A DNA stretch of 64,000 bases from an uncultured Oscillibacter sp. (GTDB taxonomy: Bacteria > Bacillota > Clostridia > Oscillospirales > Oscillospiraceae): assembly GCA_910576865.1 (NCBI GenBank), contig CAJTKE010000004.1:104737-168736 (forward strand), written 5' to 3'. Shown piece after piece: positions 9,485 to 17,263 of the stretch (within the stretch, counting starts at the first letter, position 1; every line of letters starts with the position of its first letter). The translations under genes and the position numbers were made by a program. Below the pieces are notes generated by a model, which saw only the letters and a list, made by a program, of their open reading frames with translations, ran no database searches and was not told where the DNA came from.

Positions 9485-10720
9485 ATGAATCCATCTTATC
9501 TGGACAGAGGCGATTTACAGATTTTTGTCACGGCGGGGGAGGGCCCGGACCCCGTCCCCGGGGCCCGGGTCCGGGTCACGGACCCGGCGGACGGGAGGGT
9601 CCTGGAGGAGGCCGTCACCGATTCCTCCGGGCAGACCCCGTTTCTGGAGCTGCCCGCGCCGCCCATGGAGTGGTCCGTGGAGGAGGGGGCGGCGGAGCGG
9701 CCCTACGCCGTCTACAACGTCACCGTCTCCGCCCCGGGGCGGGAGACTCTCCACCTGGGGGGCGTGGAGGTGCTGCCCGCCGGGCGGGCCATCCAGCGGG
9801 CTTCCCTGGCCCCGGCCCGGACCGGGGGCTTCAATGTACACAACGTGCTCCTGCCGCCCCACGCCCTCTGGGGGGAGTTCCCCGCCCGGCCGGAGGAGGA
9901 GGAGGTCAAGCCTCTGCCGGAGCCGGAGGGGCTCGTCGTCCTGCCGGAGCCGGTGATCCCGGAGTTCGTGGTGGTCCACGACGGGCGGCCCGACGACGCC
10001 TCGGCGAAAAACCACTGGGTCCGCTTCAAGGACTACATCAAAAACGTGGCGTGCAGCGAAATCTACTCCACCTGGAGGACGGAGGCCATCAAGGCCAACG
10101 TCCTGGCCATCCTCTCCTTCACGCTGAACCGGGTCTACACCGAGTGGTACCGGGGGAAGGGCCATGACTTCACCATCACCAGCTCCACGGCCTTCGACCA
10201 GTCCTACTCCCACGGGCGGACCATCTTCCAGGAGATCGGCGTGGTGGTGGACGATCTCTTCACCACCTACGTCACGAAGGAGGGCATTTCCCAGCCCCTC
10301 TTCACCCAGTACTGCGACGGGCGGCGGACCCGGTGCGGCGGATTGAGCCAGTGGGAGTCCCAGGCCCTGGGGGAGCAGGGCTGGGACGCGGTGAGCATCC
10401 TGAAGAAGTACTACGGCGCGGACATCTACCTCAAAAGCGCGGAGAAGGTGGAGGGCGTCCCCCTGTCCTACGGCGGCGAGGTGCTGAGCGAGGGCAGCGA
10501 GGGGGAGGCGGTCCGCACCGTCCAGAGCCAGCTGAACCGGATCGGGGACAATTTCCCCGCCATCCCCAAGATTCCGGCGGACGGCGTCTTCGGCCCCGCC
10601 ACCCGGGAGGCGGTGGAGGCCTTTCAGAAGATTTTCCACCTGCCCCGGACGGGCAGCGTGGACTTCGCCGTCTGGTATGAGATCTCCAACATCTACGTGG
10701 CCGTGGCGGAGCTGGCCTGA
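9485..10720 (+). CDS. SpoIID-like protein with C-terminal peptidoglycan-binding domain
   Basis: 411 residues with no signal peptide. Residues 1-100 resemble a carboxypeptidase-regulatory/CnaB-like beta domain (VPGARVRVTDPADGRVLE). A Pro/Glu spacer (~125-160) leads to a central domain (~170-320) with the pattern EIYSTWRTEAIKANVLAI and LSQWESQALG, as in clostridial SpoIID/LytB-like proteins linked to spore or cell-wall glycan cleavage. Residues ~340-405 are a PG_binding_1 module (VRTVQSQLNRI, ADGVFGPATREAV). The start at 9485 is supported by AAAGGAGG at 9468-9475; an upstream ATG at 9464 overlaps that site. The catalytic activity of the central domain is inferred from the family and not proven. 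Confidence 0.75.
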   Translation: MNPSYLDRGDLQIFVTAGEGPDPVPGARVRVTDPADGRVLEEAVTDSSGQTPFLELPAPPMEWSVEEGAAERPYAVYNVTVSAPGRETLHLGGVEVLPAGRAIQRASLAPARTGGFNVHNVLLPPHALWGEFPARPEEEEVKPLPEPEGLVVLPEPVIPEFVVVHDGRPDDASAKNHWVRFKDYIKNVACSEIYSTWRTEAIKANVLAILSFTLNRVYTEWYRGKGHDFTITSSTAFDQSYSHGRTIFQEIGVVVDDLFTTYVTKEGISQPLFTQYCDGRRTRCGGLSQWESQALGEQGWDAVSILKKYYGADIYLKSAEKVEGVPLSYGGEVLSEGSEGEAVRTVQSQLNRIGDNFPAIPKIPADGVFGPATREAVEAFQKIFHLPRTGSVDFAVWYEISNIYVAVAELA

Positions 10721-10730
10721 AAGGGGGAAA

Positions 10731-10779
10731 GGCCCCCGGAGCCTCAGGACTCCGGGGGCTCGGCGCCCCGTTTTTTGTT
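10731..10779. terminator. terminator-like hairpin between convergent genes
   Basis: CCCCCGGAG / CTCCGGGGG stem overlapping the last codons of the minus-strand TSUP gene. On the plus strand a T6 run follows about 13 bases after the stem. The imperfect spacing lowers confidence. Confidence 0.5.
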
Positions 10780-11133
10780 TTTCGGCCACAGCAGTCCGAC
10801 CCCGGAGAGGAGGAGATAGACGCCGAAGGGCCTGCGCAGAATCTCCACGTCCAGGCTGTTGGACACCCAGGCCCCCGCCAGCGCGGCGGCGACGGCGGCG
10901 GGCACGGCGGATTTCAGCGTGGGCTTGTCCAGATAGCCGCCCTTGGCGTGGCAGACCAGGGCGCTGGCGGCGGTGGGGAGGAAGAACAGCAGGTTCACCC
11001 CCTGGGCCGTCCGCTGGTCCACCCCCAGGAAGAGGGTCATCACCAGCAGCAGCAGCGTCCCGCCCCCCACGCCCCAGGCGGAGATCACGCTGGCCCCCAG
11101 GCCGCAGAGAAAGGGAATCATCCAGTCCGTCAC
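10744..11133 (-). CDS. TauE/SafE (TSUP) transporter, C-terminal half-protein
   Basis: 129 residues with about four membrane segments and the TSUP-typical core GLGASVISAWGVGGGTLLLL followed by LGVDQRTAQGVN. TSUP proteins export or import sulfite, organosulfonates and other organic anions across the membrane. The GTG start overlaps the stop of the upstream half-gene (GTGA), so the two halves are translationally coupled and presumably assemble into one eight-helix transporter. A longer upstream extension of this frame is a shadow of the neighbouring gene. Confidence 0.82.
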   Translation of the reverse strand: MTDWMIPFLCGLGASVISAWGVGGGTLLLLVMTLFLGVDQRTAQGVNLLFFLPTAASALVCHAKGGYLDKPTLKSAVPAAVAAALAGAWVSNSLDVEILRRPFGVYLLLSGVGLLWPKNKKRGAEPPES

Positions 11134-11483
11134 AGCAGATACTTCACCCCCGCGTAGAAGAGAAAGGCGGCGAAAAGCCACTTGAGGAGCTTCGTGGGCA
11201 CCTTCCCGTAGAGCTTCCCGCCCAGCCAGCCGCCCACGAGCCCCCCGGCAAGATACGGCAGGGCCGTCATGAGGGACACGCCGCCCCGCCAGACGTACAC
11301 CGCCGCCGACACCAGACACACCGGAAAGATCACCCCCACGCAGGTGGCGTAGAGCTTCCGCTGGCTCAGGTTCCCCCAGCGGGACAGGATGGGCAGGAAC
11401 ACCATGCCCCCGCCGCCGCCGAACAATCCGTTGGCCAGACCCGCCGCCGCTCCCGCCAGCCGGGCCGTCCGGGCTTCTCTCAC
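11130..11483 (-). CDS. TauE/SafE (TSUP) transporter, N-terminal half-protein
   Basis: 117 residues, about four membrane helices. It starts with a TSUP repeat: AGAAAGLANGLFGGGGGMV, then LSQRKLYATC and a GGLVGGWLGGKL helix. The GTG start is preceded by GGGAAGGGAGG. Coupled to the second half-gene by a four-base overlap. Paired four-helix TSUP genes are known in Clostridia, so this is likely a natural split rather than a frameshift. Substrate unknown. Confidence 0.82.
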   Translation of the reverse strand: MREARTARLAGAAAGLANGLFGGGGGMVFLPILSRWGNLSQRKLYATCVGVIFPVCLVSAAVYVWRGGVSLMTALPYLAGGLVGGWLGGKLYGKVPTKLLKWLFAAFLFYAGVKYLL

Positions 11484-11540
11484 GCCGCCGCCTCCCTTCC
11501 CGTTTATGTACCCCTCCCGGAGGGACCGGGAGGGGGCCGC

Positions 11541-11729
11541 TCATTTCAGCTGGAAGCTCTGGCAGTCGGTGCACTCCACCATGGTGGGATTGCTCTCATG
11601 GGTGCCCACCTGGATGGTGCTCAGTCCGCAGTAGGCGGAGTCCTGGCAGTGGTTGGCACAGTTGGTCACGGTGCATTTGATGCTCTGGTTGGGGGTGCAG
11701 GCGCATCCCCCGTTGGTGCAGTTGGTCAT
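11541..11729 (-). CDS. DUF1540 domain small cysteine-rich protein
   Basis: 62 residues with ten cysteines, including the DUF1540-type pattern CTVTNCANHCQD followed by YCGLSTIQVG and a closing CTDCQSF. DUF1540 proteins are small clostridial/bacillar proteins, presumably metal binding, often linked to sporulation; none has a defined reaction. The start has GGGAGGACC about eight bases upstream. It is followed at 13 nt by no other minus gene; the upstream 150-base region has no clear promoter that I can name. Confidence 0.85.
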   Translation of the reverse strand: MTNCTNGGCACTPNQSIKCTVTNCANHCQDSAYCGLSTIQVGTHESNPTMVECTDCQSFQLK

Positions 11730-11897
11730 GAGTCCGGTCCTCCCGCGTGAAGATTTTCAAAGCGCCGGGAGGCTGTCCCGCCTGTTCCCCCCGGCGCGTT
11801 TCCGCGTGAAAGGAGAGATGGTACGGCCTCATCAGCGCCCTCCTAGTGTGCGCCGGAGAAGACGGAGTATGCGCGGTTTGAGGTGATAAAAAATCTG

Positions 11898-11929
11898 GAA
11901 AAAACAGGACCGCCGGAAGGCGGTCCTGT
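11898..11929 (-). terminator. intrinsic terminator of the Cys/His repeat gene
   Basis: Minus-strand stem CAGGACCGCC / GGCGGTCCTG with a four-base loop followed directly by TTTTTT; ends the transcript of the gene at 11946-12629. Confidence 0.88.
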
Positions 11930-11945
11930 GGGGACGCGGGAGAGG

Positions 11946-12629
11946 TCAGGCCACGTGGCAGAGGCCCTCGCAGAAGCCGGAGGGGTGGTCGTCGCCGCAG
12001 TAAGAGACGCCTCGGTGGCTGTGGGGCCCCTCGATGGAGCAGCCCTCCACGCTGCACAGGGCCCGGCAGGTGCCGTCGCAGAAGCCGTCCATGTGTCCGT
12101 AGCCGCAGCAGAGGACACCGCCGTGGTCGTGCCGCCCCTGAATGGCGCAGCCGTCCACGGTGCACAGGGCCCGGCAGCGGCCGTCACAGAACCAGTCCTG
12201 ATGGGGATAGCCGCAGTAAGTCACGCCGTCGTGGACGTGGGCCCCCTCAATGGGGCAGTCGGGCACCGGGCAGAGGGGACGGCAGCGCCCGTCGCAGAAG
12301 CCGTCCGCGTGATGATAGCCGCAGTAGGTGACCCCGTTGTGGACATGCCGCCCGGTCTCGGGGCAGCCCTCCAGGGGGCAGAGGGCCCGGCAGTTGTTGT
12401 CGCAGACGCCGCTTTCGTGGGGATAGCCGCAGTATGTGACGCCATTGTGGACATGCCGCCCGGTTTTGGTGCAGCCCTCCACCTGACAGACGGTGACGGT
12501 GGCGCTGACGGCGGGCCGGGAGGGGCGGACGGGACGGCTGTGGCAGCCGCCGTGGTGCCCGTGGGCGGAGACGGGCAGGGTCAGCAGCGCCGCGGCCAGG
12601 GCGCAGAGCAGAATCTTTTTCAGCTTCAT
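11946..12629 (-). CDS. exported protein with five 36-residue Cys/His repeats
   Basis: 227 residues. Residues 1-22 are a clear signal peptide (LKKILLCALAAALLTLPVSA). A His-rich stretch (HGHHGGCH) and a Pro/Arg linker follow. From Cys48 there are five tandem repeats with exact 36-residue spacing (Cys48, 84, 120, 156, 192). Each has Cys at +0, +5, +19, +28 and +32 and His at +11, +13 and +23 around a core GRHVHNGVTYCGY. Eight potential ligands per repeat, conserved through all five, strongly suggest metal binding outside the cell, though disulfides are also possible. I do not recognise a named family. The start is supported by CAGGAGG upstream. It is divergent from htrA across a ~290-base region and has its own terminator, so it is monocistronic. 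Confidence 0.8.
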   Translation of the reverse strand: MKLKKILLCALAAALLTLPVSAHGHHGGCHSRPVRPSRPAVSATVTVCQVEGCTKTGRHVHNGVTYCGYPHESGVCDNNCRALCPLEGCPETGRHVHNGVTYCGYHHADGFCDGRCRPLCPVPDCPIEGAHVHDGVTYCGYPHQDWFCDGRCRALCTVDGCAIQGRHDHGGVLCCGYGHMDGFCDGTCRALCSVEGCSIEGPHSHRGVSYCGDDHPSGFCEGLCHVA

Positions 12630-12915
12630 GACTTGAGACCTCCTGAGTCAGGGATTTCCATTTCCATGATAGCACAGCGGCCCCGGGCTGGCAAGGGGTT
12701 TTCTGTTTAAAAATCCTTCAAACTTCTTTCAGCATTTTTTAAGTTCCGCCGTCTATACTGAGGCCATCAAGTCGGGGAACGGCCGTCCCGGGAGGGGCGG
12801 CGGTCCAAAATTCAAAAACCAGACAATCCCAGTTCACACGTTCGACACGAATTCCTGTTATCTTGACTTCTAAAGGACGAGAGAACGGGATACATAATGA
12901 AGGAGGAAACCGGTT
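12630..12915. other. divergent intergenic region between the Cys/His repeat gene and htrA
   Basis: No gene is visible. It contains an extended run of A/T-rich sequence (12700-12740), a TATACT box near 12752 and a TTGACT hexamer at 12863-12868, but no pair with canonical spacing that I can assign confidently. Both neighbouring transcripts must start here. Confidence 0.5.
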
Positions 12916-14304
12916 ATGTATAACGACGAAAAGAATCTGTACCATTACACCTACCGCAGGGACGGCGCGGAGCCCACCTTTGGGGAGAGCCTCCACACCC
13001 CCGGCGGACAGCCCGGGTCCCAGGGACCCGAATTGGAGGGGAAGCCCGTGAAGAAAAACCGACTGGGCCTGAAGATCACCGCTCTGGCTCTGAGCTGCGC
13101 GCTGCTGGGCGGCGCGGCGGGGGGCGGCGCCGTGTGGGCCGCGGGCCGCCTCGGCGGGGGAGGAAACGAGAGCGAGATCAGCGTCTCCAACCGCCCCGTC
13201 ACCCAGGTGGCCCTCCGGGATGTGGACGGGAAAACGGCCCTGAGCGACGCGGAGGTTTACGCCGCCAACGTGAACAGCGTGGTGTCCATCCGGACCTCCG
13301 CCACCGCCGGGTACAACTTCTTCGGCCAGCCGGTACAGTCCGCCTCCGCCGGGTCCGGCTTCGTGCTGAGCAAGGACGGGTATATCCTCACCAACTACCA
13401 CGTGGTGAAAAACGCGGAAACGGTGACCGTCACCCTGTACAGCGGGGACGAGTTCGAGGCCCGGTATATCGGAGGCGAGGAGGACTATGACATCGCCGTC
13501 ATCAAGGTGGAGGCGGAGGACCTCCAGCCCGTCACCCTGGGGGACAGCGCCACGCTGAACGTGGGGGACCACGTGCTGGCCATCGGCAACCCCCTGGGAG
13601 AGCTGACCTTCTCCATGTCGGGCGGCATGGTCTCCTGCGTGGACCGGGCCATCAACGTGGACGGGACGCCCTTCAACATGATCCAGACGGACACCTCCAT
13701 CAACCCCGGAAACTCCGGCGGGCCCCTGTTCAACCAGTACGGCGAGGTGGTGGGCATCGTCTCCGCCAAATACTCCCAGTCCTCCGGCGGCACCACGGTG
13801 GAGGGCCTGGGCTTCGCGATTCCCATGAACGACGTCTTCTCCATGGTGAAGGACATCATGACCAACGGCTATGTGACTAACCGGGCGTGGCTGGGCATCA
13901 CCCCCCAGACCATGAACGAGAGCTGGGCGGCCCAGTTCAGCTATGACCAGAAGACCGGCGTCTTCGTCTGCTCCGTGGAGGCGGGCAGCGCGGCGGAAAA
14001 GGCGGGGCTGAAAATGGGCGACGTGATCGTCAAGGTGGACGACACGGAGATCAAAACGGTGGAGGACCTGAATCTGGCGAAAAAGAAGTACAGCGCCGGG
14101 GACGCCGCCAAGCTGGAGGTCTACCGCCCCGACGGGAACGTGACTCTGGACCTGACCTGGGACGCGGCCCCCAGGGACGAGCAGGCCCAGCAGCAGGATC
14201 AGCCCGCCCGGCAGGCCCCCGACGGCGGAAACGGCGGCTATGACAACCGGGACGGCGGCTATTACAGCGATCCCTTCGACATGTTCCGCTACTTCTTCGG
14301 CTGA
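12916..14304 (+). CDS. htrA: HtrA/DegP-like trypsin-type serine protease with PDZ domain
   Basis: 462 residues. A cytoplasmic Asp/Tyr-rich tail (1-47) precedes one membrane helix (about 50-78), so the protease faces outward. The catalytic triad is visible: His162 (TNYHVV), Asp192 (YDIAVIKV) and Ser267 (NPGNSGGP). A PDZ domain spans about 300-395 (WLGITPQ, GSAAEKAGLKMGDVI). The C-terminal ~55 residues are Gln/Gly/Asp-rich and end in YDNRDGGYYSDPFDMFRYFFG-like aromatic sequence. It degrades or chaperones misfolded envelope proteins. The start follows AGGAGGAAACCGG. It is transcribed alone. Confidence 0.95.
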   Translation: MYNDEKNLYHYTYRRDGAEPTFGESLHTPGGQPGSQGPELEGKPVKKNRLGLKITALALSCALLGGAAGGGAVWAAGRLGGGGNESEISVSNRPVTQVALRDVDGKTALSDAEVYAANVNSVVSIRTSATAGYNFFGQPVQSASAGSGFVLSKDGYILTNYHVVKNAETVTVTLYSGDEFEARYIGGEEDYDIAVIKVEAEDLQPVTLGDSATLNVGDHVLAIGNPLGELTFSMSGGMVSCVDRAINVDGTPFNMIQTDTSINPGNSGGPLFNQYGEVVGIVSAKYSQSSGGTTVEGLGFAIPMNDVFSMVKDIMTNGYVTNRAWLGITPQTMNESWAAQFSYDQKTGVFVCSVEAGSAAEKAGLKMGDVIVKVDDTEIKTVEDLNLAKKKYSAGDAAKLEVYRPDGNVTLDLTWDAAPRDEQAQQQDQPARQAPDGGNGGYDNRDGGYYSDPFDMFRYFFG

Positions 14305-14520
14305 GCGCCGGAGGCATGACGGTATATTCTTCCCGGCGTCTGGCGGCGGCTTCGCGGCAAAAGCTGCGGCAAGGCGAAAAAGCCGCCGATGCGGCAGACG
14401 GCAGGGAAGTGTATGATAGATGCAGGGGCGGGGCTTCCCGCCGGGATGGTGAAAGCCATATAAAGCCAAAGCGAGGGAGGGCCGGATGTCCGGCCCTCCC
14501 GTGACGTTTACTCGTCCTGA
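14305..14520. other. non-coding stretch downstream of htrA
   Basis: About 215 bases without a supportable gene. It holds several short GC-rich inverted repeats and the terminator-like stem at 14475-14500. A 62-codon open frame from 14316 runs through that hairpin, has no properly spaced ribosome binding site and shows no recognisable features. Confidence 0.5.
14475..14500 (+). terminator. hairpin downstream of htrA
   Basis: Perfect 12-bp stem GGGAGGGCCGGA / TCCGGCCCTCCC with a two-base loop, about 170 bases after the htrA stop. The following tail has only a short T run, so efficiency is uncertain. Confidence 0.5.
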
Positions 14521-14840
14521 CGGGCGGGGGAGTCAACAGCCATGATGATGGCTGGTTCATTGCACCCCCCGTTTTCTCTCTTCCACCGTGCACGGCGCAT
14601 TCGTCTCCGGCCTAAGAGCCGCCGCTTTGCGGCGGTTGGCCTCCGACACGCGTCTGCGGACGCAGTCTCTTTTCGCAAAAGAGGGGCCCCCGCCGCGCCC
14701 CGCGCGGTGGGGAGAGGAGGAAGGAACGGAGCAGAGCGGAGACCTCGCCGTCAGGCGGGGGCGGAGCGGGCGGAGTTTCTTCCGACGACATGGGGGGTGC
14801 ATTGGACCAGCCCTCAAAGGGCTGCTGACTCCCCCGCCCG
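14521..14840. mobile_element. MITE-like non-coding element with 50-bp terminal inverted repeats
   Basis: The left end (14521-14570) and the reverse complement of the right end (14791-14840) align over 50 positions with about eight differences. Both begin CGGGCGGGGGAGTCA and finish TGCACCCCCC. Inside each arm is a small hairpin, CAGCCAT/ATGGCTG on the left and CAGCCCT/AGGGCTG on the right, whose stem is kept by a compensatory change. The 220 bases between carry further hairpins (GCCGCCGC..GCGGCGG near 14619, CTCTTTTCGCAAAAGAG near 14666) and no credible coding sequence on either strand. Size and ends fit a miniature inverted-repeat transposable element, but I see no clear target duplication, so this is a structural call. 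Confidence 0.55.
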
Positions 14841-14883
14841 AAGGGCGAGCACCAACCCCGCCCCGGCAGAGGAGGAAGGCCAT

Positions 14884-15534
14884 TCATTTCCGCTTCTTCC
14901 GCTCCGGCATCCAGAGCAGCTCCTCAAAGCTCTTGATATACACGTCGCAGTAGCCCCGCATCTCCGCCTCATCCTGGCTGAAGAGACTGTCGTGGACTCC
15001 CACCACCCGCATCTTCGCCGCCCGGGCCCCCTTGCAGGCGGCGAGGCTGTCGTCGAAGACGGTGCAGTCCTCCGGCCGGACCCCGGCGGCGCCGGCGGCG
15101 GCCAGCCAGATCTCCGGCCCGCTCTTCTGGAGGCCCAGCTCATGGGCGAAGGTGATCCGCTCGAAATACTTCTCCAGCCCCAGGGCCTCCAGGGCCGTGT
15201 GGCAGTGCTCCGGCACGCTGGAGGTCACCACGGCCATCCGCCGCCCCTCCGCCCTGCACTGCTTCAGATAGGCCCGGACGCCGGGCTTCACCGGCACGTG
15301 GGCGTAGGAGTCCGCCGCCAGCTCCATCCACTCGGCCACGATGGCCTCGCAGGACTCGGGGAGCTTGCAGAACTCTTTGGTGAACACCGCCGCCAGGGGC
15401 AGGGGGACGTGGGCCACGCCCTCGTAATAGGCGTGGGTGTACTTCATCCCCCGGCGGGCCAGGAACTCCCGGTCCACCTTCTTCCACACGCCGTTGGAGT
15501 CCGTCAGCACGCCGTCCATATCGAAGAAAAACAT
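14884..15534 (-). CDS. HAD superfamily phosphatase (phosphoglycolate phosphatase/beta-PGM-like)
   Basis: 216 residues. Motif I is FFDMDGVLTDS (nucleophile Asp5), motif II is VVTSSVP, a Lys appears in LGLQKSGPEI and motif III is CTVFDDSLAACKGA. The helical cap between motif I and II is of the C1 type seen in phosphoglycolate phosphatases and beta-phosphoglucomutases. The substrate cannot be assigned. The ATG follows AAAGGAGGATTGAGCC and lies three bases after the glycosylase stop, so the two genes form an operon. The association with a DNA repair enzyme suggests possible phosphoglycolate clean-up, which is inference. Confidence 0.85.
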   Translation of the reverse strand: MFFFDMDGVLTDSNGVWKKVDREFLARRGMKYTHAYYEGVAHVPLPLAAVFTKEFCKLPESCEAIVAEWMELAADSYAHVPVKPGVRAYLKQCRAEGRRMAVVTSSVPEHCHTALEALGLEKYFERITFAHELGLQKSGPEIWLAAAGAAGVRPEDCTVFDDSLAACKGARAAKMRVVGVHDSLFSQDEAEMRGYCDVYIKSFEELLWMPERKKRK

Positions 15535-15537
15535 GGC

Positions 15538-16158
15538 TCAATCCTCCTTTGCCAGCCGGAAGCGCCAGGGAAAGTCCCGGGCCTCCTCCGCGTAGTCCAC
15601 CCCGATCCGGGGACCGGCGATGATGTGTTCTTTCCCGGAAACGGGGAAGGGGGCCAGCCCGATATCCTCCGGGCCGTCGCAGAGGAAAAGCGTGTCCCCC
15701 GTCAGGTCCAGCCCGTTCTCCGCCCGGGTCAGGGCCAGGGCCCGGCAGACCTTGCCGGGGCCGTTGAGAAAGTTCTTTTTTCGGTAAGCCGTCAGGGGCT
15801 TGTCCCCGTACCGGAGGCGGGCCATGGTCTCCGTTCCCGCCACGGGCTCCAGGGCTCGGAGGAGCACGGCGGCGGGCTCCCCCTCCGGCTCGGTGACGAA
15901 GTTCAGGCAGTGGTACATGCCGTAGATGAGGTAAATATAGGCCGTCCCCGGCGGGGCGAAAAGGGTTTCCGTCCGGGCGGTCCGGCGGTAGCCGTAGGCG
16001 TGGCAGGCCTTGTCACAGCGGCCCACATAGGCCTCGGTCTCAACGACGCGCCCCGCCAGCGTTTCGCCCTCCAGGCGGCGGACCAGGACCTTGCCCAGCA
16101 GGGCCCTGGCGGCATCCAGGGTGTCCCGGGCGTAGAATTCACGACAAAGCCTTGCCAT
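15538..16158 (-). CDS. DNA-3-methyladenine glycosylase (AAG/MPG family)
   Basis: 206 residues, the normal length of bacterial AAG-type glycosylases. The catalytic Glu is in VVETEAYVG, followed by DKACHAYG, the YIYLIYGMYHCLN motif with intercalating Tyr, and NGPGKVCRAL. It excises alkylated bases such as 3-methyladenine and hypoxanthine to begin base excision repair. First gene of a two-gene operon with a HAD phosphatase. Confidence 0.95.
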   Translation of the reverse strand: MARLCREFYARDTLDAARALLGKVLVRRLEGETLAGRVVETEAYVGRCDKACHAYGYRRTARTETLFAPPGTAYIYLIYGMYHCLNFVTEPEGEPAAVLLRALEPVAGTETMARLRYGDKPLTAYRKKNFLNGPGKVCRALALTRAENGLDLTGDTLFLCDGPEDIGLAPFPVSGKEHIIAGPRIGVDYAEEARDFPWRFRLAKED

Positions 16159-16217
16159 TTTCTCACCTCGGTGCTACAATACAGACTTGCGCGGCTCCGG
16201 GCCGCGTAACAAACTCA

Positions 16218-16246
16218 AGTATATCACAGAAGAGAACATGGAGCAA
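16218..16246 (-). promoter_or_regulatory. sigma-A promoter of the glycosylase-HAD operon
   Basis: Minus strand TTGCTC (16241-16246), 17-base spacer, TATACT (16218-16223). Confidence 0.75.
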
Positions 16247-16251
16247 GGAAA

Positions 16252-17193
16252 ATGAAAGTCAACCGAGTTCGTCAAAACGTCCTGCCCCTGGTCACGGCCA
16301 TGATCTGGGGCACCGCCTTCGTGGCCCAGAGCGTGGCCGCGGAATACATGGGCCCCTTCACCTTCAACACCGCCCGGGCGGTCATCGCCTTCTTCTTTCT
16401 GCTGGGCCTCTGCGGCCTGCGGGCCCTCTGGCGGCGGGGCAGGGGGGAGGTTCCCGTTTCCTATGGGTCCCGCCGGGACCTGATCATAGGGAGCCTGTGC
16501 TGCGGCGGGGCGCTGTCGGTGGCCAGCTTCTTCCAGCAGAAGGGCCTGGAGACCACCACCCCCGGCAAGGCGGGCTTCATCACGGCGCTGTACATCGTCC
16601 TGGTGCCCCTGGCGGGGCTGGCCCTGGGGAAGAAGGTCCCCCGGGCATTGTGGCTGGGGGTGCTTCTTGCGGTGGGGGGGCTGTACTGCCTCTGCGTCAC
16701 CGAGGAGCTCACCGTCACCGGCGGGGACCTGTACGTGCTGGTGTGCGCCTTCTGCTTCACCGCCCAGATTCTGGCGGTGGACCACTTCACCAACAAGGTG
16801 GACGGCGTGGCGTTGTCCTGCGCCCAGTTTCTGGTCATGACCGCCGTCTCCGCCGCCGGGGCCCTCATGGAGGCCCCGCCGCCCCTGGAGCTGCTGCCCG
16901 AATATCTGGGGCCGGTGCTGTATGTGGGCGTGTTCTCCAGCGGCGTGGCCTACACCCTTCAGATTCTGGCTCAGAAGGACTCCAACCCGGCGGTGGTGTC
17001 CCTGCTGATGAGCATGGAATCCCTCTTCGCCGCCATCGCCGGGGCCGTCATCCTGGGAACCCGGATGACGGGCCGGGAGTACTTGGGCTGCGCGCTGATG
17101 CTGGCGGCGGTGGTGCTGGCCCAGCTCCCCTGCCCCCTGGGGCGGAAAGAGACCCGGGCCGGGGAGGCATTTGGCGATGGACAAAAGGTTTGA
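16252..17193 (+). CDS. EamA/DMT family transporter
   Basis: 313 residues with about ten membrane helices in two EamA repeats. The first contains AMIWGTAFVAQSVAAEYMG-type sequence, and the second begins near GVALSCAQFLVMTAV and includes an SLLMSMESLFAAIAGA helix. DMT proteins export metabolites such as amino acids or nucleosides; the substrate is not deducible. It is divergent from the glycosylase operon, and the start follows GGAGCAAGGAAA. It ends 70 bases before the next operon's start. Confidence 0.85.
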   Translation: MKVNRVRQNVLPLVTAMIWGTAFVAQSVAAEYMGPFTFNTARAVIAFFFLLGLCGLRALWRRGRGEVPVSYGSRRDLIIGSLCCGGALSVASFFQQKGLETTTPGKAGFITALYIVLVPLAGLALGKKVPRALWLGVLLAVGGLYCLCVTEELTVTGGDLYVLVCAFCFTAQILAVDHFTNKVDGVALSCAQFLVMTAVSAAGALMEAPPPLELLPEYLGPVLYVGVFSSGVAYTLQILAQKDSNPAVVSLLMSMESLFAAIAGAVILGTRMTGREYLGCALMLAAVVLAQLPCPLGRKETRAGEAFGDGQKV

Positions 17194-17206
17194 CCTATGC
17201 TATAAT
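17178..17206 (+). promoter_or_regulatory. sigma-A promoter of the tagA-like/tmk operon
   Basis: TGGACA (17178-17183), 17-base spacer, TATAAT (17201-17206), overlapping the end of the DMT gene. Confidence 0.75.
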
Positions 17207-17263
17207 GCCAGTAAAATGGTAATGATATGCTCAGAGAGCGGTTTTTGTAAATGAGGTGAGCGC

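Noticed and set aside
11730..11850. Short minus-strand ORF beginning ATGAGGCCGTACC behind an AGGAGGG site
   Set aside because: Good ribosome binding site, but the frame runs out of phase through the whole DUF1540 gene, with a low-complexity product.
11949..12488. Tandem DNA repeat as a mobile or satellite feature
   Set aside because: The 108-base periodicity is explained by the five protein repeats; the third codon positions have diverged.
14316..14504. 62-codon ORF after htrA
   Set aside because: The GGAGG is only one base from the ATG and the frame ends in the terminator hairpin; nothing recognisable.
14557..14883. Open frames on both strands inside the inverted-repeat element
   Set aside because: Arg/Pro/Ser-rich products, no ribosome binding site, and strong hairpin structure explain the openness.
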